Notes under the pieces: model-generated
The model's input: the letters and a program-made list of their open reading frames with translations, nothing else
What the model was told of the DNA's origin: nothing
The model's database searches: none
NCBI RefSeq assembly: GCF_025499515.1
Contig: NZ_JAMKFA010000020.1
Coordinates: forward strand, 1 to 57,333
Source of the DNA: Flavobacterium odoriferum
GTDB taxonomy: Bacteria > Bacteroidota > Bacteroidia > Flavobacteriales > Flavobacteriaceae
DNA length: 57,333 bases
Direction: 5' to 3'
Shown here: piece after piece, positions 1 to 8,536 of the stretch
How the letters are laid out: every line of letters begins with the position of its first letter
Numbering within the stretch: position 1 is the first letter of the stretch
Position numbers and translations under genes: made by a program

Positions 1-66
1 TCATTAGACTACACAGAAAATGGAGCTGCAAAACAATTTAAAGCGTATTTTTCAATGAAAAGATAA
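1..66 (+). CDS. C-terminal end of a likely T9SS type B sorting-domain protein (partial)
   Basis: Only the last 21 codons and a TAA stop are in the window. The peptide ends KQFKAYFSMKR. That resembles the end of type B (gliding-motility-associated) C-terminal domains, which usually finish with an aromatic residue, a few hydrophobic residues and a terminal basic residue. The next gene downstream is a SprF/PorP-like gene, and type B substrates are commonly encoded directly upstream of such genes. The call rests on this short tail and the context, so it is tentative. Confidence 0.5.
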   Translation, partial: SLDYTENGAAKQFKAYFSMKR

Positions 67-107
67 GAGAAATTTAAAATAAAGATGTAAATAGAATGAA
101 AAATTTA

Positions 108-115
108 TATCTTTG
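108..115 (+). promoter_or_regulatory. Putative -7 element (TATCTTTG) for the SprF/PorP-like gene
   Basis: TATCTTTG matches the Bacteroidota -7 consensus TAnnTTTG. No clear TTG is seen at the usual -33 distance, so only half of the promoter is supported. Transcription would start near 120-122, just before a long inverted repeat, giving a leader of about 115 bases. Confidence 0.4.
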
Positions 116-126
116 ACCAATTAGGT

Positions 127-168
127 AATATTACGAATAATATATGTAAAAATATTATTCGTAATATT
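127..168 (+). repeat. Perfect 17-bp inverted repeat in the leader of the SprF/PorP-like gene
   Basis: The left arm at 127-143 is AATATTACGAATAATAT. The right arm at 152-168 is its exact reverse complement, with an 8-base spacer between. No T-run follows, so it is a poor intrinsic terminator. It lies just after the predicted transcription start and could form a 5' stem-loop in the mRNA or act as a protein-binding palindrome. Confidence 0.8.
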
Positions 169-236
169 CTTAGAAATCATTAAGACAACTAAAAAAGATT
201 TTTTAAATCGCATTTTTATTAAAACGATAACCTACG

Positions 237-1235
237 ATGAATTTTAAAAAGAGTTATTTTATTTTAGCATTTTTAGTAGCACAATTTACTTACTCTCAAG
301 AAGGTGTTGCAGTGTATTCTGATTATTTATCAGACAATTATTATTTAATACATCCATCTATGGCTGGTGCAGCAAATTGTGGAAAAATAAGACTTACAGG
401 TCGTCAACAATGGTTTGGGCAAGAAGATGCTCCAGCCTTACAGACATTAAGTTTTAATACAGCAATTGATGAAGATGGGAAATCAGGAGTAGGTATGATA
501 CTTTTTAATGATAAAAATGGTTATCATTCGCAAAAAGGAGCTAAATTGACTTATGCGCATCATTTAAGGTTTTCAAGAGGGACTTTGGATTTAAATCAAT
601 TATCTTTTGGATTAAGTGCAGCTTTTATACAAAGTACATTAGATGAAACAGAATTTACAACATTTGATCCATTTGTTTTTGGAGGAATTTATCAAAAAGA
701 TGCATATTTTAATGTTGATTTAGGTGTTTCGTATCATTATATGGACTTTTTTACACATTTTACAATCAAAAACTTTTTAGCAAATAGAAGAGAAATTTAT
801 ACAGAAGGATTTGAATCTGATAATTTACAAAAATATCTATGGAGTGCAGGTGCAGTTTTTGGAGATGATAGTAACTTGTTATTTGAACCTTCATTTATGT
901 TTCAACATATTCCAGAAACTAAAGAGTCAAATATTGATATAAATTTGAAAGTTTACAAAGAATTAGAATTTGGAAAACTTTGGGGAGGTTTATCATATAG
1001 AAGAAGTTTTGATGGTGCAGAATTTAATGCAGACGGTAGTATTGAGGAACAAAAATTACAATGGATTACTCCAATAATTGGTTTAAATTATGATAAATTT
1101 ATGTTCTCATATACGTATTCTCATATAATGGGTGATGTTAAATTTGATGATGGTGGTTTTCACCAAATCACTTTAGGTATCAATGTGTTCTGTAAAGATA
1201 AAGAGTGGGATTGTAATTGCCCTGCTGTAAATTAA
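237..1235 (+). CDS. PorP/SprF family type IX secretion membrane protein
   Basis: This 332-aa protein has a signal peptide ending near residue 20 (AQFTYSQ). It then shows the family's conserved start: Tyr/His-Pro-rich YYLIHPSMAGA followed by GRQQWFG near residue 55. The rest is a run of alternating aromatic strands typical of a small outer-membrane beta-barrel, with a Cys-rich tail (FCKDKEWDCNCP). SprF of Flavobacterium johnsoniae is needed for secretion of the type B substrate SprB, and paralogues usually sit beside their own type B substrate. The preceding partial gene fits that arrangement. The substrate pairing is inferred from position. Confidence 0.9.
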   Translation: MNFKKSYFILAFLVAQFTYSQEGVAVYSDYLSDNYYLIHPSMAGAANCGKIRLTGRQQWFGQEDAPALQTLSFNTAIDEDGKSGVGMILFNDKNGYHSQKGAKLTYAHHLRFSRGTLDLNQLSFGLSAAFIQSTLDETEFTTFDPFVFGGIYQKDAYFNVDLGVSYHYMDFFTHFTIKNFLANRREIYTEGFESDNLQKYLWSAGAVFGDDSNLLFEPSFMFQHIPETKESNIDINLKVYKELEFGKLWGGLSYRRSFDGAEFNADGSIEEQKLQWITPIIGLNYDKFMFSYTYSHIMGDVKFDDGGFHQITLGINVFCKDKEWDCNCPAVN

Positions 1236-1253
1236 ATTTATAAAATAGTATAT

Positions 1254-1282
1254 TTGTCCCGATTTATCGGGACATTTTTTTT
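1254..1282 (+). terminator. Intrinsic terminator of the SprF/PorP-like gene
   Basis: GTCCCGAT and ATCGGGAC form a perfect 8-bp stem at 1256-1273, followed by eight T. It overlaps the first codons of the longest reading frame of the next gene. That is a strong reason to place the next gene's start at 1293. Confidence 0.85.
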
Positions 1283-1292
1283 AAAAGTAATT

Positions 1293-1805
1293 ATGTTAAT
1301 AAAAGAAGTAAACGGGAAGTTTCCACAAATTCCACAAGATTGTTATGTTGCTGAAAATGCTACTATAGTTGGTGATGTAACTTTTGGATCAAATTGTAGT
1401 GTTTGGTTTAATGCTGTAATTCGTGGTGATGTTAATTCAATTTCAATTGGAAATAAAGTTAACATTCAAGATGGTGCTGTTGTTCATTGTACCTATTTGA
1501 AGCATCCAACAGTTATTGGAAATAATGTTTCTATTGGTCATAATGCTATTGTTCATGGTTGTACTATTAAAGACAATGTTTTAATTGGTATGGGAGCAAT
1601 AGTAATGGATAATTGTATAATTGAAAGTAATTCAATAATTGCAGCAGGTTCAGTAATTACACAAAATACTATAGTTGAATCTGGGTGTATATACGCTGGT
1701 GTTCCTGCCAAGAAGGTAAAAGATCTTAATCAAAGTGATTTTGCAGGAGAAATTGAGCGTATCTCGAATAATTATGTGATGTATTCAGGTTGGTTTAAAG
1801 AATAA
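1293..1805 (+). CDS. Gamma carbonic anhydrase family protein (left-handed beta-helix)
   Basis: The 170-aa protein has imperfect hexapeptide repeats (IGNNVSIGHNAIVHG and similar) across residues 20-140, forming a left-handed beta-helix. His65, His83 and His88 (DGAVVH, IGHNAIVH) sit where gamma-class carbonic anhydrases and YrdA/PaaY-like proteins bind metal. The AGVPAKKVK motif near residue 140 closes the helix. The reading frame is open from 1254, but that start lies within the preceding terminator, so the ATG at 1293 (MLIKEVNGKFP) is chosen. The stop is three bases from convergent murI. Real carbonic anhydrase activity is unproven; many members have none measured. Confidence 0.88.
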   Translation: MLIKEVNGKFPQIPQDCYVAENATIVGDVTFGSNCSVWFNAVIRGDVNSISIGNKVNIQDGAVVHCTYLKHPTVIGNNVSIGHNAIVHGCTIKDNVLIGMGAIVMDNCIIESNSIIAAGSVITQNTIVESGCIYAGVPAKKVKDLNQSDFAGEIERISNNYVMYSGWFKE

Positions 1806-1808
1806 GGA

Positions 1809-2588
1809 TTAAAAATTTTTATAAAATACTTTTTCTTTATTCTCTAAAATATTTTCTAAAACTGTAGGGTCGCTATTCGTATAAAAAGTTTGTGTAGCAA
1901 TCTCTATTGAATTGTTTAAAATATTATTTTCCTCTAATATTCTTTTAGTTTGTTTGGCAACAGCTTCGCCTGAATCAATAATTTTTATATTTGATGGAAT
2001 TATTTTTTTTATTTGGGGAATCAAATAAGGATAATGACTACAACCTAATACTAAATAATCAATATTTTTTTCAACCATGGGAAGTAAATAACTTTCTAAA
2101 AGCTCAATCATTTCTGGAGAATTTATATCTCCATTTTCAATAAGTTGAACCAATCCATGGCCGATTTGCTCAATTATTTTTACATCTGGGTGATTTGTTA
2201 CGCTTTTGTGAAATAACTCGCTATTTAATGTTCCTTTTGTGGCTAAAATCCCGATACAATTTGTTTTGCTTTGTATTGCTGCTGGTTTTATTGCTGGTTC
2301 AATTCCAATAAACGGAACGTCATATTTTGCTCTTAATTCTTTAATAGCATTTGTTGTGGCTGTATTGCAAGCAACAACAATTATTTTACAATTTTTATTC
2401 AATAAAAACTCAGTATTTTTACAACTTAAGGAAATAATTTCTTCCTTTGATTTTAAGCCATAAGGAGCGTTCTTGCTATCAGCAAGGTAAATTGTGTTTT
2501 CATTTGGTAATAAGGCATGTACTTCTTTCCAAATAGAAGTTCCACCAATACCAGAATCGAATAAACCAATTGGATTTGTATTTTTCAT
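1809..2588 (-). CDS. murI: Glutamate racemase
   Basis: This 259-aa cytoplasmic enzyme interconverts L- and D-glutamate, supplying D-Glu for peptidoglycan. It shows the substrate-binding LFDSGIGG motif at residues 9-16. The two catalytic cysteines are visible: Cys74 in VVACNTATTN and Cys183 in LGCSHYPYL. Length is typical of the family. It lies downstream of the ompH pair on the same strand but behind a strong terminator, so it probably has its own promoter or depends on read-through. Confidence 0.96.
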   Translation of the reverse strand: MKNTNPIGLFDSGIGGTSIWKEVHALLPNENTIYLADSKNAPYGLKSKEEIISLSCKNTEFLLNKNCKIIVVACNTATTNAIKELRAKYDVPFIGIEPAIKPAAIQSKTNCIGILATKGTLNSELFHKSVTNHPDVKIIEQIGHGLVQLIENGDINSPEMIELLESYLLPMVEKNIDYLVLGCSHYPYLIPQIKKIIPSNIKIIDSGEAVAKQTKRILEENNILNNSIEIATQTFYTNSDPTVLENILENKEKVFYKNF

Positions 2589-2604
2589 TAAAACAAAAAT
2601 AAAA

Positions 2605-2640
2605 AAAACTGCTCAATCTATTGTAAGATTGAGCAGTTTT
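2605..2640 (-). terminator. Terminator of the bamA-ompH operon
   Basis: A perfect 15-bp stem has arms at 2605-2619 and 2626-2640 (core ACTGCTCAATCT) with a 6-base loop. An A-rich tract on its left becomes the U-run of minus-strand RNA. It separates the ompH genes from murI. Confidence 0.9.
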
Positions 2641-2661
2641 TAAATTTCTACTTTGAATTAA

Positions 2662-3165
2662 TTAGAAACCTAATTCTTTTTTAACAGCTGGTAACAAATC
2701 TTCTCCGTCTGCTACTATTACTCCGCTACCTGTAGTTGCATCTAAAACATAAGTAATTCCTTTTGCTTTAGCGACTTTTTTGATAGCTGCTTGTGCTTTT
2801 TCCATGATTGGTTTAATTAAGTCCATCTCTTTTTGACCTAATTCTTTTTGAGCATCTTGTTGAAATTTTTGAATACGAGCACCCATATCTTGCATTTCTT
2901 TAGAACGAGTTTCGTTTAAAGCATCACCAGCTGTTGCAGATTCTTGCTCATATTTTTGTAATTTCGTTTGATATTCAGTTGCCATAGCTTTGAAATCTTT
3001 ATCATATGACTCTTGGATTTTTTTCATTTGATCCTGAGCAGTTTTCATATCTGGCATTGTAGTCATTAAGGCTTGTAAGTCAATATGAGCTACTTTAGTT
3101 TGTGCTGATACTTGTGTTCCAACAAAAAGTATAACTGCGATTACTAACGATTTTAAATGTTTCAT
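2662..3165 (-). CDS. OmpH/Skp family periplasmic chaperone
   Basis: The 167-aa protein has a signal peptide ending at VSAQ near residue 22. An OmpH/Skp domain follows, starting with VAHIDLQALMTTMPDMKTAQ and continuing as a Lys/Glu/Gln-rich coiled coil to about residue 130. It ends with the family's YVLDATTGSGVIVADG strand. Skp trimers hold unfolded outer-membrane proteins on their way to BamA. The gene is the last in the bamA operon, directly after a longer paralogue, which fits that role. Confidence 0.93.
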   Translation of the reverse strand: MKHLKSLVIAVILFVGTQVSAQTKVAHIDLQALMTTMPDMKTAQDQMKKIQESYDKDFKAMATEYQTKLQKYEQESATAGDALNETRSKEMQDMGARIQKFQQDAQKELGQKEMDLIKPIMEKAQAAIKKVAKAKGITYVLDATTGSGVIVADGEDLLPAVKKELGF

Positions 3166-3191
3166 TTTTTTAATTTTAATTTAGTGTTTAT

Positions 3192-4214
3192 TTACTCTTT
3201 TTTCTCTGTTTCTGTTTTTTGTTCTTTCGCTTTTTTAGCGGCTTCTCTTTCTTCAGCTATTTTTTTCTTTTTTTCTTCTAATGCTTTTTTACGCTCTTCA
3301 ATTTTCTTGTTTCGGTCGTCGATAGCTTTTTGTCTTGTTTCTTCTGGAGTTAATTTTTTTTCACCAGTTGTTTCTTCACTTTTATTTGTTTCTTCTTTTT
3401 TTTCTGTATCTTCAGGAAACAAATCATTTATTTCTTCTGTAGATTCTTTTTCAATTACTGTGCCATTTTTTTTGGCATCTCTTTCTTCGATTAATTTTTT
3501 GCGTTTTTCGGCAGCAGCAGCTTTCTTGTCTTCGATTGCTTTTTGACGTTCAGCAATTACTTTTTCTCTTGCAGCTTTTTTCTCATCTAAGATTCTTTGG
3601 CGTTCTTCAACGGCTGGATTATCAGCTACTGATTCTTCTAAAGCTTCTTTTGCTTCTAACGCTTTTAGTTGTTTTTTACTCATTTCTTCTCTTTTTTGAG
3701 CAGAAGTAAGCTTTCTAACAACAAAATCACTGATATTATGTTTTTTATCGGCAAATAACATTGTTAAATCTGACGCTCTGTCAAAAACGAAATCATATTT
3801 TCTTTGTTCAGCAACGTCTTGAATAATAGTAAAAATTTGATCTTGAATTGGTTTAACCAAAACACTTTTTTGAATAATTAAATCGCCTTTTGGACCAAAA
3901 CGTTTTTCTTGGTAATCTAAAAGCTCTTTGTCTAAATAAGCTATTTCTTCTTCTCGTTCTTCTATTAGCTCTTTAGTTAAAAGAACACGTTCTGTTTTAA
4001 GATTGTCTTTTAAAGCTGTTATTTCGTTTCTTTTGATTTCAATTTCTTGTTTCCATTTTTGTGCTTTTTGCTCTAATTGGTTCATTGCATCTGCATAATC
4101 TGGAACTTTTTCTAAAATATATTCCATGTCAATATAGCCAATTTTAACACCTCTTGCAGTTTGTGCATTAGCAACTATCGAAAAAAACGATATAAGTAAG
4201 AATAATTTTTTCAT
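3192..4214 (-). CDS. OmpH/Skp family protein with a long charged C-terminal extension
   Basis: From the start chosen here (MKKLFLLISFFSIVANA, a clean signal peptide) the protein is 340 aa. Residues 22-175 form an OmpH domain (VKIGYIDMEYILEKVPDYADA to YDFVFDRASDLTMLFA). The remaining 165 residues are almost all Lys, Glu, Ala and Arg, predicted coiled coil or single helix, with an acidic break (NDLFPEDTEKKEETN). Ordinary Skp proteins are about half this length. Lone longer starts (4250, 4220) add residues before the signal peptide and are less likely. It sits between bamA and a standard ompH gene. Confidence 0.9.
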   Translation of the reverse strand: MKKLFLLISFFSIVANAQTARGVKIGYIDMEYILEKVPDYADAMNQLEQKAQKWKQEIEIKRNEITALKDNLKTERVLLTKELIEEREEEIAYLDKELLDYQEKRFGPKGDLIIQKSVLVKPIQDQIFTIIQDVAEQRKYDFVFDRASDLTMLFADKKHNISDFVVRKLTSAQKREEMSKKQLKALEAKEALEESVADNPAVEERQRILDEKKAAREKVIAERQKAIEDKKAAAAEKRKKLIEERDAKKNGTVIEKESTEEINDLFPEDTEKKEETNKSEETTGEKKLTPEETRQKAIDDRNKKIEERKKALEEKKKKIAEEREAAKKAKEQKTETEKKE

Positions 4215-4327
4215 GTACATTAAGTTTTGTTTTTGCGAGTAAAGACTCAAAATAAAATATGATACCTTACAAACGTAACAAATATCAAAATATTTTTACG
4301 AATTTAACAAAAATCTATTAACTATCT

Positions 4328-6982
4328 TTAAAATTGTTGGCCAATGATAAAGTGTGTTTGCCATCCACTTTTTACTGTTTCACCAGGAATTGCATCAAAA
4401 CCATGAGCAAAATCAATACCTAACAATCCAAATGCTGGCATAAATACACGTAATCCAACACCTGCAGAACGTTGTAGTGTGAACGGATTATAGTCTTTAA
4501 AATCATCAAATGCTGCTCCAGCTTCCAAGAAAGTTAGCGCGTAAATTGATGCTGATTGGTTTAATGTTATTGGATATCTTAATTCTAATGAAAATTTGTT
4601 ATAAACTGTTCCTCCATCTGTTGAAGATAAAGAGTTATTTGGATATCCTCTTAACTGAATAGTTTCTCTACCATCTAATGAAAAGTTAGCTAAACCATCA
4701 CCACCTAAGTAAAAACGTTCAAAAGGAACTAATCCTCTATCTGAATTATAAGCACCCATAAAACCAAATTCACCCACTGAGCGTAAAACTAGTTTTTCAT
4801 AAACACGTGTATACCAATCTGCTTTGAATTTTACTTTGTAATATTCTAACCAGTTAAATCTTTTTTGATCTACTTCAGCTTGATTTGCTGATGCGTTTTG
4901 CCAATCTGAACCAACAGTTTCGTAAATTCCTGAGCCTTCTTCTGTTTCAACGATATAATCTCCTTCAATTGGCACTTGCCCGTCTTCAGTAGCTTGAACA
5001 TTTATTCCAGAACCAGATGTATATCTAAGTTTGTAATCTTTTTGATTTTTTAAGTCAGCATAATCAATTCCGTTGAATAATGAATATGGTAGTGTAAATT
5101 TACCTGTAATGCTGAATTCTGAACCATAAGTTGGATAAATTGGATTCACTCCTTTACTGTTTCTTGATAAACCAACTGTGTATGCTAAATTTCTTGAAGC
5201 TCCGTTACCAAAAGTAAATAATCCAGTATTGTAATTATTTAAATCATAATATTGAAACGAAACGGCTTGCGATAATACGAAATAATCGTCTGGCACAGTT
5301 AATCGTTTTGCTAAACCTACTGATAAAGATGTAATATTGAAACTTTGATTTCTTGTTACGTCTCTTGTTGAATAATTGTATAAAAACTGTTTACTGTGAG
5401 AAAGAGATGCAGAAAAGCTTACTGGTTTTTTTCCTCCAAACCATGGTTCAGAGAACGATAAACTATAAGTTTGGAAATAAGAACTTCCTTGTAAACGTAA
5501 CGACATTTTTTGGCCATCTCCCATTGGAAGTGGTTTGTATGCATCTTTTTTGAAAATATTTCTTGCTGAGAAGTTGTTAAATGATAACCCTAAAGTTCCA
5601 ATAAAACCTCCTCCACCGTAACCTCCTTGAAGTTCAATTTGACTTGATCCTTTTTCAACTACGTTGTATTCAATATCAACAGTTCCAGCTTGTGGGTCAA
5701 CATTTTTAAAATCAGGTTTAATCGCTTCCGGATCAAAGAATCCTAATTGCCCAATTTCACGAATAGAACGAATTAAATCTTCTTTACTATATTTTTGACC
5801 AGGTTTTGTTCTTAATTCTCTATAAATTACGTGGTCGTTCGTTTTATCGTTACCGACAACTGTAATTTTGTTAAAGTAAGCTATTGGACCTTCGGTAATT
5901 CTAATTTCAAAATCAATAGTGTCGTTAACTGTTCTAACTTCAACAGGATTGATGTTTGAGAATAAATAACCATTATTTTGATATAAGTTAGTTATATCTT
6001 CACCATCAGGTTTAGATTGATCAGCAATTCTTTTTTGAAGTAATGTTCCATTATAAACATCTCCTTTTTTAATTCCAAGAAGTGCGTTTAATTGTCGGTC
6101 TGTGTAAACGGTATTTCCTAGGTAACGAATATCACCAAAATAATATTTTCTACCTTCTTCTAAATTTACTTTTATTGCTATAGTATTACTTTTTTTGTCA
6201 TAAGTAACCGAATCAGAAACGATACGTGCATCTCTAAACCCTTTTTCTTTATATTTTTCAATAACACTAGCTAAATCTTCTTTGTATTTTTCTTTAATAT
6301 ACTTAGATTTTTTAAAAATCCTTAAAACATTTTTTTGTTTTGTGTTTTTAAAAGTTTTTTTAAGTTTTGCATCTGTAATTAAAGAGTTTCCAACAAAATC
6401 AATGCTTTTTACTTTTACTTTGTCTCCTTTATCAATATTTACAACCATTTTTACATCTGAAAATGCAGAATCTTGTATTGTATTTATAGATACTTTTGAA
6501 TTGTAATAACCATCTTTTTTATATTTATTTTCAAAGTAATTTTTAGTTGTAGTTAATAGGTTTTCATTAACAATTTTTCCTTTTTTAAGATCAGCTTCTT
6601 TTATAAGTTCTTCTGCTTTTCCTTTTTTTACGCCTTGAATTTTCACATCACCAAGTTTTGGCAATTCGTTTAATTCGAGTTCAAGAAAAATACTATCACC
6701 TTCAATTTTATTTACATAAAAATTAACATCAGAGAATAATCCTAATTTCCATAATTTTTTGATAGCAATACTAATATCTTCACCAGGAACCATAATTGAT
6801 TGTCCTTTTTCTAAACCTGTAAACGTTGTTACGGTTTGAGCGTTGTAGCTAATTTTACCAGTAACTGCAATATCTGCTAAAATATACTCTTTCCCATTTT
6901 CAAGTTTTGTTTCTTGAGCAAATGTGGTTGCGCTATTAAGTACGATAAATATTGAAAGTAATTGTAATCCTTTTTTAAACAT
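4328..6982 (-). CDS. bamA: Outer-membrane protein assembly factor BamA
   Basis: The 884-aa BamA/Omp85 protein inserts beta-barrels into the outer membrane. A signal peptide (IVLNSATTFAQ) is followed by five POTRA-like repeats to about residue 450 (for example GLFSDVNFYV, GNSLITDAKLKKTF, GFFDPEAI). A 16-strand barrel starts at VEKGSSQIELQGGYGGGG and ends in FIIGQQF with a terminal Phe. The conserved loop-6 VRGY motif appears as LRGY. The frame is open to 7093, but that overlaps uppS. The ATG at 6982 gives a proper signal peptide and starts 4 bases after the uppS stop, so the two are translationally close. Confidence 0.96.
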   Translation of the reverse strand: MFKKGLQLLSIFIVLNSATTFAQETKLENGKEYILADIAVTGKISYNAQTVTTFTGLEKGQSIMVPGEDISIAIKKLWKLGLFSDVNFYVNKIEGDSIFLELELNELPKLGDVKIQGVKKGKAEELIKEADLKKGKIVNENLLTTTKNYFENKYKKDGYYNSKVSINTIQDSAFSDVKMVVNIDKGDKVKVKSIDFVGNSLITDAKLKKTFKNTKQKNVLRIFKKSKYIKEKYKEDLASVIEKYKEKGFRDARIVSDSVTYDKKSNTIAIKVNLEEGRKYYFGDIRYLGNTVYTDRQLNALLGIKKGDVYNGTLLQKRIADQSKPDGEDITNLYQNNGYLFSNINPVEVRTVNDTIDFEIRITEGPIAYFNKITVVGNDKTNDHVIYRELRTKPGQKYSKEDLIRSIREIGQLGFFDPEAIKPDFKNVDPQAGTVDIEYNVVEKGSSQIELQGGYGGGGFIGTLGLSFNNFSARNIFKKDAYKPLPMGDGQKMSLRLQGSSYFQTYSLSFSEPWFGGKKPVSFSASLSHSKQFLYNYSTRDVTRNQSFNITSLSVGLAKRLTVPDDYFVLSQAVSFQYYDLNNYNTGLFTFGNGASRNLAYTVGLSRNSKGVNPIYPTYGSEFSITGKFTLPYSLFNGIDYADLKNQKDYKLRYTSGSGINVQATEDGQVPIEGDYIVETEEGSGIYETVGSDWQNASANQAEVDQKRFNWLEYYKVKFKADWYTRVYEKLVLRSVGEFGFMGAYNSDRGLVPFERFYLGGDGLANFSLDGRETIQLRGYPNNSLSSTDGGTVYNKFSLELRYPITLNQSASIYALTFLEAGAAFDDFKDYNPFTLQRSAGVGLRVFMPAFGLLGIDFAHGFDAIPGETVKSGWQTHFIIGQQF

Positions 6983-6986
6983 TTTT

Positions 6987-7730
6987 TTAAGGTATAATTT
7001 GTTCGCTGGTTTTACCAAAACGGCGTTCTCTTTTTTGATAACTAATAATTGCTTCATATAAATGGTCTTCTGAAAAATCTGGCCAAAGCACATCTGTAAA
7101 ATAAAACTCGGCGTAAGCGATTTGCCATAGTAGGAAATTACTTATTCTATGTTCGCCACTAGTTCTAATTACTAAATCTACATCTGGTAAATTGTGTGTG
7201 TAAAGATGCTGATTAATAATTGATTCGTCAATAGCCTCTTCAGAAATTATATTATTTTTAACTTTGTTGCTAATTTTTTTAACAGCTTGAACTAGCTCTT
7301 CTCTAGCGCCATAACTAAGGGCTAAAGTGAGTGTCATTCTAGTGTTTTCGGCAGTTTTTTGAATTACTTCTTGCAATTCTTTTTGAACACTTGATGGCAA
7401 ATTTGTTAAATTTCCAATAGCGTTTAATTTGATATTATTTGATTGTAAAGTCTTAATTTCTTTCTTTAAAGAGGATATTAAAAGCTTCATTAGTGTATCA
7501 ACTTCCAATTTTGGACGGTTCCAATTTTCGGTTGAAAAGGCATAGAGTGTAAGGTTTTTGATACCAAGTTTAGCACAAGATTCTACAGTTGTTCTTACAG
7601 ATTTAGTACCACTTTCGTGACCCAAAGCACGTAAAAGACCTTTTTGTTTTGCCCATCTTCCATTTCCATCCATAATAATGGCTAAATGTTGTGGCAAAGT
7701 TGCTGTATTTATTTGTTGTACTAATTCCAT
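6987..7730 (-). CDS. uppS: Isoprenyl transferase (undecaprenyl diphosphate synthase)
   Basis: This 247-aa cis-prenyltransferase makes the C55 lipid carrier for peptidoglycan and O-antigen from FPP and IPP. The catalytic motif LAIIMDGNGRWAK is at residues 16-28, with Asp21 binding diphosphate. FSTENWNRP and the C-terminal RTSGEHRISNFLLWQIAYAE signature are present. The start at 7730 (MELVQQ) is preferred because the longer frame runs into the DUF6089 gene, whose stop is one base upstream. Pairing with bamA is common in bacteria. Confidence 0.95.
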   Translation of the reverse strand: MELVQQINTATLPQHLAIIMDGNGRWAKQKGLLRALGHESGTKSVRTTVESCAKLGIKNLTLYAFSTENWNRPKLEVDTLMKLLISSLKKEIKTLQSNNIKLNAIGNLTNLPSSVQKELQEVIQKTAENTRMTLTLALSYGAREELVQAVKKISNKVKNNIISEEAIDESIINQHLYTHNLPDVDLVIRTSGEHRISNFLLWQIAYAEFYFTDVLWPDFSEDHLYEAIISYQKRERRFGKTSEQIIP

Positions 7731-7731
7731 T

Positions 7732-8415
7732 TTATTCTGCACAAAAACATGGGTTTTGACCAAAGGTATATGTAAGTGTTAAGCCTGTAAACACATACCA
7801 ATCGTTACTATTTAAATTGCCAAAACGCAAGGTTTCAAAATTATCATTTTCAGGATTACTCCCATCTAAATTATCTGTAAAAGTATATCGAGCACCAATT
7901 TCTGCTCCTAAAACAAAATTATCAAACAAACGTGCTTTTACACCAACAATCATTGGAATTGCAAATGTGCTGCTTTGAAAATCTTTTTCACTTTCGTTAT
8001 TCAAAATGTATATTTCATCATAAATGAAATAATTAACCCCAGTAAATACGTAGGGAGTTATTTTCTTTTTCCCATCGTGCAAATCAAAATCCATGAAATT
8101 AAATTCCATTCCAGCAGAAAATTCTTTTATGCTATTTTCAAATGAATTTCCTCGTAAATTTCTACTTGGAACATCGCTATCAATATCTTTAGATTTTAAA
8201 CTTCCTTGATAGTACGAAAAACGCCATGCATGTCTCGGGCTTCGATTCCATTTATAGATGATTCCAAATGCAGGCTCGTTTGGTGCAATGTAATCCGTAG
8301 GACCAACGTCACCAATATAATTAATACCACCTACAAAAACTCCTAACTCATTGATTTGTGAGTAAGTGCTCAAGGTGCAGAAAATCAGGCTAATGTAAAT
8401 TAAAAAGCGTTTCAT
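7732..8415 (-). CDS. DUF6089 family outer-membrane beta-barrel protein
   Basis: The 227-aa protein has a signal peptide (LIYISLIFCTLSTYSQ) followed by NELGVFVGGINYIGDVG, the typical start of DUF6089 proteins. These are small outer-membrane barrels encoded beside uppS and bamA in Flavobacteriia. Alternating aromatic strands continue to the end (YVFTGLTLTYTFG), with a short Cys-containing tail (PCFCAE). The ATG at 8415 gives the signal peptide; the frame upstream to 8556 would overlap nadK. The precise function is unknown; the operon suggests an envelope role. Confidence 0.85.
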   Translation of the reverse strand: MKRFLIYISLIFCTLSTYSQINELGVFVGGINYIGDVGPTDYIAPNEPAFGIIYKWNRSPRHAWRFSYYQGSLKSKDIDSDVPSRNLRGNSFENSIKEFSAGMEFNFMDFDLHDGKKKITPYVFTGVNYFIYDEIYILNNESEKDFQSSTFAIPMIVGVKARLFDNFVLGAEIGARYTFTDNLDGSNPENDNFETLRFGNLNSNDWYVFTGLTLTYTFGQNPCFCAE

Positions 8416-8536
8416 TTTTTGAAATAGTTTGCAAATATAACAATATTGACTTCTTAACCCTATTTTATAGGATTTTTTTGTTACATCTTGTTGAACTTTT
8501 AAAACGCTAAAATGATAAAAATGATATAAGTTGTAG

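Noticed and set aside
6983..7093. Longer N-terminus for bamA reaching to 7093
   Set aside because: It overlaps uppS and puts 37 residues before a clean signal peptide. The ATG at 6982 is better.
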